DNA from: Eubacterium sp. UBA3279 | GTDB taxonomy: Bacteria > Bacillota > Clostridia > Lachnospirales > Lachnospiraceae | Direction of reading: 5' to 3' | NCBI GenBank assembly: GCA_002361775.1 | Contig: DETV01000025.1 | Coordinates: 1-44,759 of the forward strand | DNA: 44,759 nucleotides | In this document: piece by piece, positions 16,540-24,210 of the stretch | Position numbering within the stretch: position 1 is the first letter of the stretch | Layout of the letters: the number at the start of each line of letters is the position of its first letter | The notes under the pieces: generated by a model | Told to the model about the DNA's origin: nothing | Databases searched by the model: none | What the model saw: the letters and a program-made list of their open reading frames with translations, nothing else | Position numbers and translations under genes: made by a program

Positions 16540-19500
16540 TTAGATCCCTTTAAAATCAAACGTAAATGTGATCTTTTCATCTGTATTCAACAGATATTCC
16601 AGATGGGTTTTTGCTCCCCAACTGTCATCTCCGGCAATTCCCATCTGCTGTTTTGATACTCTTACTACTGTGTAATGTACCTGCGGCAATTCATATGGAT
16701 GCATTGCATTCTCCATCTCATGAGGTGTATATGGTAATGCAGAAAATTCTATCTGATCTCCAACAAACATCATTCCTCTGCCTTTTCTGTCTGTAACAGT
16801 TGCCCAGCGAACGCCTACTTTATTTCCACATTCCTGAGGAACCAGATATTTTGCCATATTATCTTCTACTTTGTTTTTATAAATGCCTAATTTTGCTCCT
16901 TTGCACCGATCCACATAAGTCTCTTCCGGTCCCATGCCGTACCAGGTTACCTGATTATAATCTGCATCAAACTTGAACATCACACCAAACTCCGGCATAT
17001 CTCCCAGTTCTTTTACAGGATCATAAGACAATGTGGTACGAATTGTTCCGTCACCATATACCTTGTACGTCAATTTACACTGGCTGGCAGGAGTGGTAGG
17101 CATCACATAAGTAAATGTGATTTCCGCACAATCCTCATGAATCTGAATTTCCGGTTCATACCCTGCAGGATAATGGCCTCCTGTGGGATATTTGTGCGAC
17201 AGATACATGGACGCTATTTTCCACTGCGCATACCGCATCTGCATAAGATTTCCACAGTCATTATCGTTTGGAGCCCGCCAGAAGTTCGGCTTGGGAATCA
17301 TCTGGATCATTTCCACACCGCCGTAACGATAGGATACCAGACCGCCGTTCAGATAAGAGAACATCACGTCAAAATTCTCACCTTTTACTCCAAAATCATG
17401 TCCGGAACGAATCACCTGGAATTTTGCAGGTTTATCATTTTTTTCCGACGCTTCTACCAGATAAACGCCCTGTCCGAATGCAACTTCATGGCCTCTCTCA
17501 GCCCATACGGTATCTTCTTTCAGACGGAAAGATACAGTCACCGCATATTCTCCCGGCAATGTCTGAACGCCAAAGGGAAGCTCATAAGTTTCCTGAGATA
17601 ACGGAGCAACCGAGGTTTCCATGGTTGCTTTCTTTACCAGTTTTCCATCTTTTTCCAGCAGAACAACACACTCAAATTCATCTGTATTTACAAACAGATT
17701 TTTATTAATTACAGTTACTTTATCCTTTTCCACATTGGCCGTAATATTCTGGTAATTGAATTTTACTTCCTGCATCTTAGGAGAAGCCCCTCTTTCTCCT
17801 CCATAAGCAATACCATTCCCACTAAAGTTATAATCACAGGGACGGTCATTGAAATCGCCGCCATACGCCTGGAATTCATTTCCATAACGATCCTTTTTAT
17901 AAATAGACTGATCAATATAATCCCAGATAAATCCTCCCTGATACAAAGGTTCTGTATCCGTTAAATCTGTATACTTATGCATAGCTCCGCAGGAATTACC
18001 CATGGCATGGGTATATTCACAACAGATAAATGGTTTACTTCTGTCTTTTGCCAAAAATGCTTTGATCTCTTCCACAGACGGGTACATCTGGCTTTCCATA
18101 TCACTGGTATCATTGTAACGTCTGTCATGAACAATTCCTTCATAGTGTACCAGGCGGGTAGGATCTTCCCGGTGATAGAACTGAGACATTTCATAAATAT
18201 CTTTTCCACCGAAAGATTCATTTCCACAGGACCAGATCAGAATAGCCGGATGGTTTTTATCTCTCTGATACATGGAATTTGCCCGATCAAGCATCATATC
18301 CAGCCATTCAGGACGGTCACAGGGAACAACACCAGAAAAATCTCCTGTCTGTTCTGCGAACAGATCCCAGCTTCCATGGCTTTCCAGATTACACTCAGCA
18401 ATCATGTAGATACCATACTCATCACAAAGTTCATAAATTCCCACCGCATCCGGATAATGGCAGGTACGAATGGCATTGATATTGTTCTGTTTCATGGTAA
18501 CCAGATCTTTCACCAGTTCTTCTCTGGATACATGGCGTCCACTGATGGAACTGAATTCATGACGGTTTACCCCTTTAAATACAATACGTTTTCCATTCAG
18601 AGTCATCACATGATCTTTCATTTCAAAACGACGGAAACCTACTCTTTGAGGAATCACTTCCATAACAGCGCCGTTTTCATCCATTACTTCCAAAAGAAGA
18701 TCATATAATACAGGTGTCTCTGCGCTCCACAAAGCAGGATTTTCCACTTTCATTACATAATGGCTCTCTTCCTCCAGAACTTCTTCCATACTCTGAAGTT
18801 CGTTGCCGTCCTTTGACAAAGTCAGACGGATTTTTCCTGCTTTTGTAGCTTTCACTGTAAGATCCAGATCTGCTTTTGTAAAAGCATCATCCAGAAGTGT
18901 CTGTACTTTCATATCTGATACATGGACTTCCGGAATGGCATACAGATAAACGTCACGATAAATACCGGAAAAACGGAAGAAATCCTGATCCTCACACCAA
19001 CTGCTGCTGGTCCACTTAAACACCTGAGCCGCCAGCTTATTTTCCCCTTCACAAAGATATGGGGTAAGTTCAAATTCTGATGGAGTAAATGTGTCCTCGC
19101 TATATCCCACGAAGGTACCATTCAGCCACAGAGCAATTCCGCTCTCTGCTCCCTGGAAGGAAACAAATACTTTTTTTCCTTTCATAGTTTCAGGCACTTC
19201 AAAATACTTTACATAGCTCGCCACAGGATTAAACTGAGTGGGGATTTCACCCGGCTGTATTTCCTCCCGGCCTTCCCAGGGATACTGTACATTGGCATAC
19301 TGAGGCGCATCATAGCCCTCCATCTGAATATGTGCCGGAACACGAATATCATCCCATGATTTGCAGCAATAGTCTTCTTTCTCAAATCCCGGTATGATGC
19401 AGTTATAATTTTTTGCATAGTGGAATTTCCACAGACCGTTCAGACTAAACCGGTAATCTTCCACATCCTGCTCCATTTTTTCTCTGTCAGCATAATATCT

Positions 19501-19578
19501 GTGATCAGAATGAGCTGCCACACGATTGTCGTTAAAATAGGTAGGGTCTTTTACCAACTCATAATTAAATGCCTTCAT
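16540..19578 (-). CDS. lacZ: GH2 beta-galactosidase (LacZ-type)
   Basis: A full-length 1012-residue LacZ-like enzyme. The sugar-binding jelly-roll domain spans about 50-215, Ig-like domains about 215-320, the TIM barrel about 325-610, and a C-terminal beta-gal small-chain domain 720-1012. The acid/base Glu is at about 454 in SCGNESFGG and the nucleophile at about 521 in ICCEYTHAMGN. NRHEFSS and RTCHYPD are further active-site motifs. It is cytosolic, with AAGGAGG just before the ATG. It lies between the permease genes and GH42, behind a hairpin with a T-tract that ends a few bases before its ribosome site. Confidence 0.95.
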   Translation of the reverse strand: MKAFNYELVKDPTYFNDNRVAAHSDHRYYADREKMEQDVEDYRFSLNGLWKFHYAKNYNCIIPGFEKEDYCCKSWDDIRVPAHIQMEGYDAPQYANVQYPWEGREEIQPGEIPTQFNPVASYVKYFEVPETMKGKKVFVSFQGAESGIALWLNGTFVGYSEDTFTPSEFELTPYLCEGENKLAAQVFKWTSSSWCEDQDFFRFSGIYRDVYLYAIPEVHVSDMKVQTLLDDAFTKADLDLTVKATKAGKIRLTLSKDGNELQSMEEVLEEESHYVMKVENPALWSAETPVLYDLLLEVMDENGAVMEVIPQRVGFRRFEMKDHVMTLNGKRIVFKGVNRHEFSSISGRHVSREELVKDLVTMKQNNINAIRTCHYPDAVGIYELCDEYGIYMIAECNLESHGSWDLFAEQTGDFSGVVPCDRPEWLDMMLDRANSMYQRDKNHPAILIWSCGNESFGGKDIYEMSQFYHREDPTRLVHYEGIVHDRRYNDTSDMESQMYPSVEEIKAFLAKDRSKPFICCEYTHAMGNSCGAMHKYTDLTDTEPLYQGGFIWDYIDQSIYKKDRYGNEFQAYGGDFNDRPCDYNFSGNGIAYGGERGASPKMQEVKFNYQNITANVEKDKVTVINKNLFVNTDEFECVVLLEKDGKLVKKATMETSVAPLSQETYELPFGVQTLPGEYAVTVSFRLKEDTVWAERGHEVAFGQGVYLVEASEKNDKPAKFQVIRSGHDFGVKGENFDVMFSYLNGGLVSYRYGGVEMIQMIPKPNFWRAPNDNDCGNLMQMRYAQWKIASMYLSHKYPTGGHYPAGYEPEIQIHEDCAEITFTYVMPTTPASQCKLTYKVYGDGTIRTTLSYDPVKELGDMPEFGVMFKFDADYNQVTWYGMGPEETYVDRCKGAKLGIYKNKVEDNMAKYLVPQECGNKVGVRWATVTDRKGRGMMFVGDQIEFSALPYTPHEMENAMHPYELPQVHYTVVRVSKQQMGIAGDDSWGAKTHLEYLLNTDEKITFTFDFKGI

Positions 19579-19592
19579 TTTTAGTCCTCCTT

Positions 19593-19627
19593 AAAAAACA
19601 GGCGGATATTCAAAATAAATATCCGCC
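19593..19627 (-). terminator. Hairpin with T-tract directly before the lacZ ribosome site
   Basis: GGCGGATATT (19601-19610) pairs perfectly with AATATCCGCC (19618-19627); on the minus strand six T follow, then AAGGAGG of lacZ. It has the form of an intrinsic terminator inside the operon and should lower lacZ-GH42-galT expression relative to the transporter, or be a point of control. Confidence 0.8.
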
Positions 19628-19648
19628 TTAAATTTACTGCTTAAAAAC

Positions 19649-20455
19649 TTATTTAACTGCTCCTGTAATACCTTCTGTAAAGCTTTTCTGGAAGCAGAAG
19701 AAAATAATCGCTGTAGGAATTGTACAAATAAATACCCCAAGCATCAGCATACCATAGTCTACCACATAACCGCTTAACAAGTTAGAAACCAACATCGGCA
19801 TAGTAAGCGCTTCTTTTTTCTGAAGAATTACTTTTGGCCACAAATAATTATTCCATGCACCCATAAATGTAATAATTGTAGCTGCCGCATAAGTGGATTT
19901 CATAGTAGGTACAAACATTCTGAAGAAAATTCCCACTTCACTTAATCCGTCAATTCGGGCCGCCTCAATAATATCATGAGGGAAGGATCTGGATGCCTGC
20001 CGGAACATCATGATCATAAACGGGGTAGCAATGGATGGAAGCATAAATGCTGCCATGGTGTTTACCATTCCCATCTGTGAAAACATCCGGAACATAGGAA
20101 TCATAATTGCCGCAAAAGGAATCATCATAGCCGTAAGAAGAATAGTAAATACAATATCTTTCCCTTTGTCATGATAAATTTCAAAACCGTATCCGGCAAT
20201 AGAACATACCAGAAGACAAAGAATTGTAAGAACCGTAGCATTTCTAAAAGAATTCCACAATGCCAGTCCCAGATTCTGATTTGCAATCAGTGCCTTAAAA
20301 TTTTCAACCAAATATGTACCCGGTATCAATTTACCCGTAATAACGTCCGCACTCTTATTTGTAGATGCACACATCATGTAATACAACGGGAAAACTGAAA
20401 GGAAAGATACGATTGAAAGGAAAATATACATAAACGCTTTTTTACCTTTATTCAT
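19649..20455 (-). CDS. CUT1 sugar ABC transporter permease (MalG/LacG-like)
   Basis: A 268-residue permease with six predicted helices and the BPD_transp_1 EAA loop near residues 165-195 (IIEAARIDGLSEVGIFFRM). The motif EAARIDGxS is typical of carbohydrate-uptake family 1. Its start codon overlaps the stop of the other permease (ATGA at 20452-20455), so the two are translationally coupled. Together with the lipoprotein encoded upstream it should import a galactoside. No ATPase is encoded in this operon, so a shared MsmK-type ATPase elsewhere is likely. Confidence 0.93.
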   Translation of the reverse strand: MNKGKKAFMYIFLSIVSFLSVFPLYYMMCASTNKSADVITGKLIPGTYLVENFKALIANQNLGLALWNSFRNATVLTILCLLVCSIAGYGFEIYHDKGKDIVFTILLTAMMIPFAAIMIPMFRMFSQMGMVNTMAAFMLPSIATPFMIMMFRQASRSFPHDIIEAARIDGLSEVGIFFRMFVPTMKSTYAAATIITFMGAWNNYLWPKVILQKKEALTMPMLVSNLLSGYVVDYGMLMLGVFICTIPTAIIFFCFQKSFTEGITGAVK

Positions 20456-21339
20456 CGTTCATCACCTACTTTCATCTGAATAACTGCCAAAATAGCAACC
20501 ATAATCAAGATAATGATGGACATTGCTGCCGCATATCCGAAATTCGGACTTTGTACAAAGGAAGTATTGTAAATATAATGCGACATGGTCATGGTTGACT
20601 TACCAGGACCACCATTTGTCAGGTTCAAAGACTCATCAAACAACTGCAGTGTACCATTTGTAGATGTAATTGTTGTCAACAAAATTGTCGGTTTCAGAAG
20701 CGGTACTGTGATTTTGAAAAATGTCTGCAGCGGGCTTGCTCCGTCAATCTTAGCAGCTTCGTATACAGAGTATTCAATATTCTGCAAACCGGACAGATAG
20801 AATACCATATTATATCCTGTCCATCTCCATACCAGTGCGATAATAATAACAATACGCGCTGTCCATGCATTGGAGAACCACATAACCGGACTTGCTCCGA
20901 TATTTCTGAGAATGGTATTGATAAAACCATCGTTCGCAAACAGAGAACGGAAAATCATGGAATAAGATACCAGTGATGTAGCACATGGAAGGAAAATACA
21001 GGTACGGAAAAATCCTTTAAATTTCAAATCTTTATTATTCAGCATAGATGCAAGAGCCAGTGCAAGAACCAGCATAACAGGCACCTGAATAATCAAATAA
21101 AAGAAAGTATTAAATAAAGTCTGCTTGAAGGAAGGATCCTTTAAAATACGCGCATAATTGGAAAAACCTCCAAACTTCATATTCATGCCAAGACCTGTCT
21201 GCATAGACAGGATAAACGCCTGAATCATGGGATAAAAGCTCATCCAGCAAATCAACAGTACTGCCGGCATTAAAAACAGCCATCCCGTAAGGTTATGTTT
21301 TTTTGCAAGTGTCATGCCTTTTTTCTTCTGACCACTCAT
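20452..21339 (-). CDS. CUT1 sugar ABC transporter permease (MalF/LacF-like)
   Basis: A 295-residue permease with six helices and the EAA loop around YEAAKIDGASPLQTFFKITV. I start at the ATG at 21339 (SGQKKKGMT), which has a GGGAGGGG site 10 bases upstream; the longer frame starts at a TTG. It forms the heterodimeric pore with the overlapping permease. The binding-protein gene lies upstream, beyond a strong hairpin. Confidence 0.92.
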   Translation of the reverse strand: MSGQKKKGMTLAKKHNLTGWLFLMPAVLLICWMSFYPMIQAFILSMQTGLGMNMKFGGFSNYARILKDPSFKQTLFNTFFYLIIQVPVMLVLALALASMLNNKDLKFKGFFRTCIFLPCATSLVSYSMIFRSLFANDGFINTILRNIGASPVMWFSNAWTARIVIIIALVWRWTGYNMVFYLSGLQNIEYSVYEAAKIDGASPLQTFFKITVPLLKPTILLTTITSTNGTLQLFDESLNLTNGGPGKSTMTMSHYIYNTSFVQSPNFGYAAAMSIIILIMVAILAVIQMKVGDER

Positions 21340-21376
21340 GGAACATACCCCTCCCTTTCTGTCTTTTCTATTTGAC

Positions 21377-21415
21377 AAAAGGTCTGTCTGCTGCTTTTCA
21401 GCAGCAACAGACCTT
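21377..21415 (-). terminator. Intercistronic hairpin after the sugar-binding lipoprotein gene
   Basis: On the minus strand AAAGGTCTGT, then GCTGCTG, a short loop, CAGCAG and ACAGACCTTTT form a long stem ending in four T. As in the Opp-type operon, it comes immediately after the binding-protein gene and before the permeases. Confidence 0.8.
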
Positions 21416-21451
21416 TCACATTCATCTTGCTATTTTGAATTCAGAAATACC

Positions 21452-22819
21452 TTATGCATTCATAGAGAATTCTGCTGTTTCCTGAGCTGTTTTCAGAGCT
21501 TCATCTCTATCCATACCAGACTGAGTGATACTTGTCAGAGCCTCACCTACAGCATTACGAGCATCGTAGTAGAAAGCACCTGTGATGTTAGATGGTGTCT
21601 TTGTAGCAAAATCAACGATTTTAGCATATACGGAATCTCCGCCCCAGAATTCAACTTCCTGATTGTAAACATCAGATTCACCTGCTGGTGCCCATGTTGC
21701 CAGAGCGCCTTTCTGGATGATATCATCATACAGCTCTGTGCTTCCTGCAAATGTAGAATTCATGAAATCTACAGCCAGATCAACATCCTGGCAGTTAGAA
21801 GAAATTGCCCATGAAGAACCACCGTTGTTGGAATAATTTGCTGCATTAGCAGCTTTGTCCAGTTTTGGCATATTGGTAATTGCCCATTTTCCGGACTGAT
21901 CTTCCTGTACTGTTACAGAAGCCATGATCCAGCATCCGTTCATAGCGCTTACTACTGTTCCGCCATTCAGAGAAGCAATGTACTGATCCCAGTCAGTAAC
22001 TTCTACCAATGTTCCGTCTTTTAACATCTGTGTATAAATATCTACGATTTCTTTCAAAGCTTCGTTATCTGCAATATTTACACCGCCATCTTCTGTGAAC
22101 AGAGATGCACCGCAAGACTGCAGCATCATCATAACCTGGTCAGGAGAACCTGCCTGAGCTGTCAGCATCGGAACGCCTGTTTTCTCCAGAACAACTTTTG
22201 CTTTTTCCATATAATCAGACCAGGTAATATCTGTAAAGTCGTCTACTGTGTATCCAGCTTCTTCCAGGATATCTGTACGTACACAGTTTACAACTGCACC
22301 GTTATCAAACGGAATACCGAAGTTCTTTCCATCTACTGTAGAATATGCAACTTTTGCTTCTGAGAACTGAGAATAATCAATTCCTTTGTCAGACAGATCG
22401 GTAAATACGTCCGGATAGAAAGAAACATATTTCTGGAAAGAGTTATCCTGCATCAGGAAAATGTCTGGCAGAGTACTCAGATCACCAGCCTGAACTGCTG
22501 TAGTAATTCTTGTCTCAATATCATCGGACTGAACTTCTTCTACTTCTACTTTAAATCCTTCATGATCTTTTGCATAAATCTCAGCAGCTTTTTCAATAGC
22601 GTAAATATTGAAGTTTGGATCCCATGTCCATACAGTCAAAGTATTGTCGCCGCCAGCAGAACCTTCTACTTTCGCTCCATCATCTGCTGCATCTGCTTCA
22701 TCTGTAGCTGCATCTGTTGATCCCTGATCCTTGCTTCCGTCATCTCCGCTTCCGCCGCAAGCTGCCAGAGAAAATACCATTGTTGATGCCAGTAACACTG
22801 AAATAACTTTACGTTTCAT
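21452..22819 (-). CDS. Sugar-binding lipoprotein of a CUT1 ABC transporter
   Basis: A 455-residue extracellular binding protein of the SBP_bac_1 (MalE-like) family. The signal peptide MKRKVISVLLASTMVFSLAA ends in lipobox LAAC, followed by an acidic Gly/Asp-rich linker. I start at the ATG at 22819, with GGAGGACAAGAATT before it; the longer frame is not signal-like. It is the first gene after the regulator, and operator-like repeats stand at its promoter. The operon (two beta-galactosidases and galT) points to lactose or galacto-oligosaccharides as ligand, by context only. Confidence 0.92.
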   Translation of the reverse strand: MKRKVISVLLASTMVFSLAACGGSGDDGSKDQGSTDAATDEADAADDGAKVEGSAGGDNTLTVWTWDPNFNIYAIEKAAEIYAKDHEGFKVEVEEVQSDDIETRITTAVQAGDLSTLPDIFLMQDNSFQKYVSFYPDVFTDLSDKGIDYSQFSEAKVAYSTVDGKNFGIPFDNGAVVNCVRTDILEEAGYTVDDFTDITWSDYMEKAKVVLEKTGVPMLTAQAGSPDQVMMMLQSCGASLFTEDGGVNIADNEALKEIVDIYTQMLKDGTLVEVTDWDQYIASLNGGTVVSAMNGCWIMASVTVQEDQSGKWAITNMPKLDKAANAANYSNNGGSSWAISSNCQDVDLAVDFMNSTFAGSTELYDDIIQKGALATWAPAGESDVYNQEVEFWGGDSVYAKIVDFATKTPSNITGAFYYDARNAVGEALTSITQSGMDRDEALKTAQETAEFSMNA

Positions 22820-22930
22820 AATTCTTGTCCTCCTGAAAATAATAATTTTCGTATCCACTGGTAAAATCCGCCGCACTTTTCTTTGTTGATTATGTACATT
22901 TTTCATTTACCTGCGAATCAATATGTGGAT

Positions 22931-22992
22931 ATTATAACAAGTCATTCCCCTATATTGTATACATTTTCGACTCTGTTTTATGCATTTTCAAC
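22931..22992 (-). promoter_or_regulatory. Activator-dependent promoter with two direct operator half-sites
   Basis: On the minus strand a perfect TATAAT (22936-22931) lacks a recognisable -35. In its place are two direct repeats, read on the plus strand as TATACATTTTCGAC (22958-22971) and TATGCATTTTCAAC (22979-22992). They match at 12 of 14 positions and are offset by exactly 21 bp, two helical turns. This is the classic layout of an AraC-type activator site touching the -35 region. The AraC-family gene lies directly upstream. Confidence 0.65.
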
Positions 22993-23017
22993 CATTTAAG
23001 CAAAAACGTCAGCATTT

Positions 23018-23950
23018 TTACCATCCTTCCTGAGTTTTTATGTCATAATTCAACAATTTTCTCTCATAGCACTCCGGATTCTTCCTCCACTCATGCGGCG
23101 TAATGCCCATAATCTTATGAAAGTTCCTGTTAAAAGTAGACAATGTAGCAAACCCCGTCCTTATCGCAATATCTCCTATGGAATCATTTGTTTTTTTCAA
23201 TTCATCACAGGCCGTTTTTATTCTTACCCAATTGATATATTCTACAGGCGTCATATTCATGCACTCTGAAAAACTTCTTCTGAAATGAGTTTCGCTGATA
23301 TGGCACATCTGAGCCAGTTCTTCTATACGAATCTGCTGATCTGAAAACTCACTGATATAATCAAGCGCAGGAGAAATAAGAGAACTGTTTCCCACCGGTT
23401 TTTCCCCGGTCTCTCCCTCCGTTTTATTCCATCGGGCAATTTCGACCAACAAAGCAAGTACGATTCCTTTCACCTCTTCCAGATATAATTCTTTCCGGTT
23501 TCTCATAATCTCCATAATCTGGTGAATCAATTCCACCATCTCCGGTTTTTCTGCCACCTTGCAAAAATGTGCTTTCCGGTTTACCCAGCGTATCATTCGA
23601 TCTGCCATGATCGGATTGCTATGGTAAAAATCCGTCAAAAACGTATCCGCATCAATGAAAAGATATTCCCAGGAACTAAGGGTTTCTCCATCTGAATTTG
23701 TTGTATGAGGAAAATTCTTAGGTATTACAGAAAACATCCCTCCCGTAAAAATGCGGTCTTCATCTTCCAAAGTAAGAGTTCCCTTACCGGAATAGCAAAA
23801 TCCAATTTCCAAGTGATTATGAAAATGAAGATAATCTATGTTTCTCCCATAATTCTGTGTCCATTTTTCTCCCAAAAGCGCAAGCACCGGACTGTCCGCA
23901 GGCATTTCATAGTATCGGTATTCCATTTTGGGTTTTTTCTTTTTACTCAT
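23018..23950 (-). CDS. AraC-family transcriptional regulator of the galactoside operon
   Basis: A 310-residue regulator. An N-terminal cupin-type sensing domain (about 40-150; HFHNHLEIGFCYSGKGTL) is followed by a C-terminal double helix-turn-helix AraC domain (about 195-300; the second helix pair includes IGDIAIRTGFATLSTFNRNF and the GITPHEWR signature). I start at the ATG at 23950 with TTGGAGGATAGTT before it. It is co-oriented with, and directly upstream of, the sugar operon, whose promoter carries tandem half-sites. A likely activator responding to a galactoside; ligand inferred. Confidence 0.9.
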   Translation of the reverse strand: MSKKKKPKMEYRYYEMPADSPVLALLGEKWTQNYGRNIDYLHFHNHLEIGFCYSGKGTLTLEDEDRIFTGGMFSVIPKNFPHTTNSDGETLSSWEYLFIDADTFLTDFYHSNPIMADRMIRWVNRKAHFCKVAEKPEMVELIHQIMEIMRNRKELYLEEVKGIVLALLVEIARWNKTEGETGEKPVGNSSLISPALDYISEFSDQQIRIEELAQMCHISETHFRRSFSECMNMTPVEYINWVRIKTACDELKKTNDSIGDIAIRTGFATLSTFNRNFHKIMGITPHEWRKNPECYERKLLNYDIKTQEGW

Positions 23951-23999
23951 AACTATCCTCCAACTATTTATTCTGCTATCTCCCTGTTTCCATAACGCA

Positions 24000-24036
24000 A
24001 GTATAACATGAAGCGCTGCTTTTGAAAAATGTATTT
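24000..24036 (-). promoter_or_regulatory. Probable promoter of the AraC-type regulator with an operator-like site
   Basis: On the minus strand TTTTCA and TATACT are 17 bases apart (TATACT at 24005-24000). The -35 region lies in ATACATTTTTCAA, close to the half-sites seen at the sugar operon promoter, suggesting autoregulation. Weak evidence. Confidence 0.4.
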
Positions 24037-24078
24037 TGAAACAACAAAAATATAAATACTCCATCTTAACAACTCCAG

Positions 24079-24147
24079 ATAGCGGAAGAACGTGATGTCA
24101 CGGAAGAGGCAGTGAAAGAATTACTGAACAAGCATCATCTGTGTTAG
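24079..24147 (+). pseudogene. Orphan C-terminal coding remnant, possibly KdpC-like
   Basis: A 22-codon open stretch with no start codon ends in TAG and reads IAEERDVTEEAVKELLNKHH plus two residues. The in-frame stop just upstream (24067-24069) shows there is no intact gene. The pattern, I-A-E-E-R followed by an amphipathic EEAVKELL helix, resembles the C-terminus of the KdpC subunit of the potassium-transporting ATPase. This is recognition from memory on a very short piece and could be wrong. Confidence 0.3.
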
Positions 24148-24156
24148 CAAACACGC

Positions 24157-24193
24157 AAAAAGACCGGAAAACAGTTCGTTTTCTGGTCTTTTT
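24157..24193 (-). terminator. Terminator of nrdD
   Basis: AAAAAGACCGGAAAAC (24157-24172) pairs with GTTTTCTGGTCTTTTT (24178-24193) with one mismatch; a T-tract follows on either strand. It lies just after the nrdD stop on the minus strand. Confidence 0.85.
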
Positions 24194-24210
24194 ACTTACA
24201 AATGCTCTGT

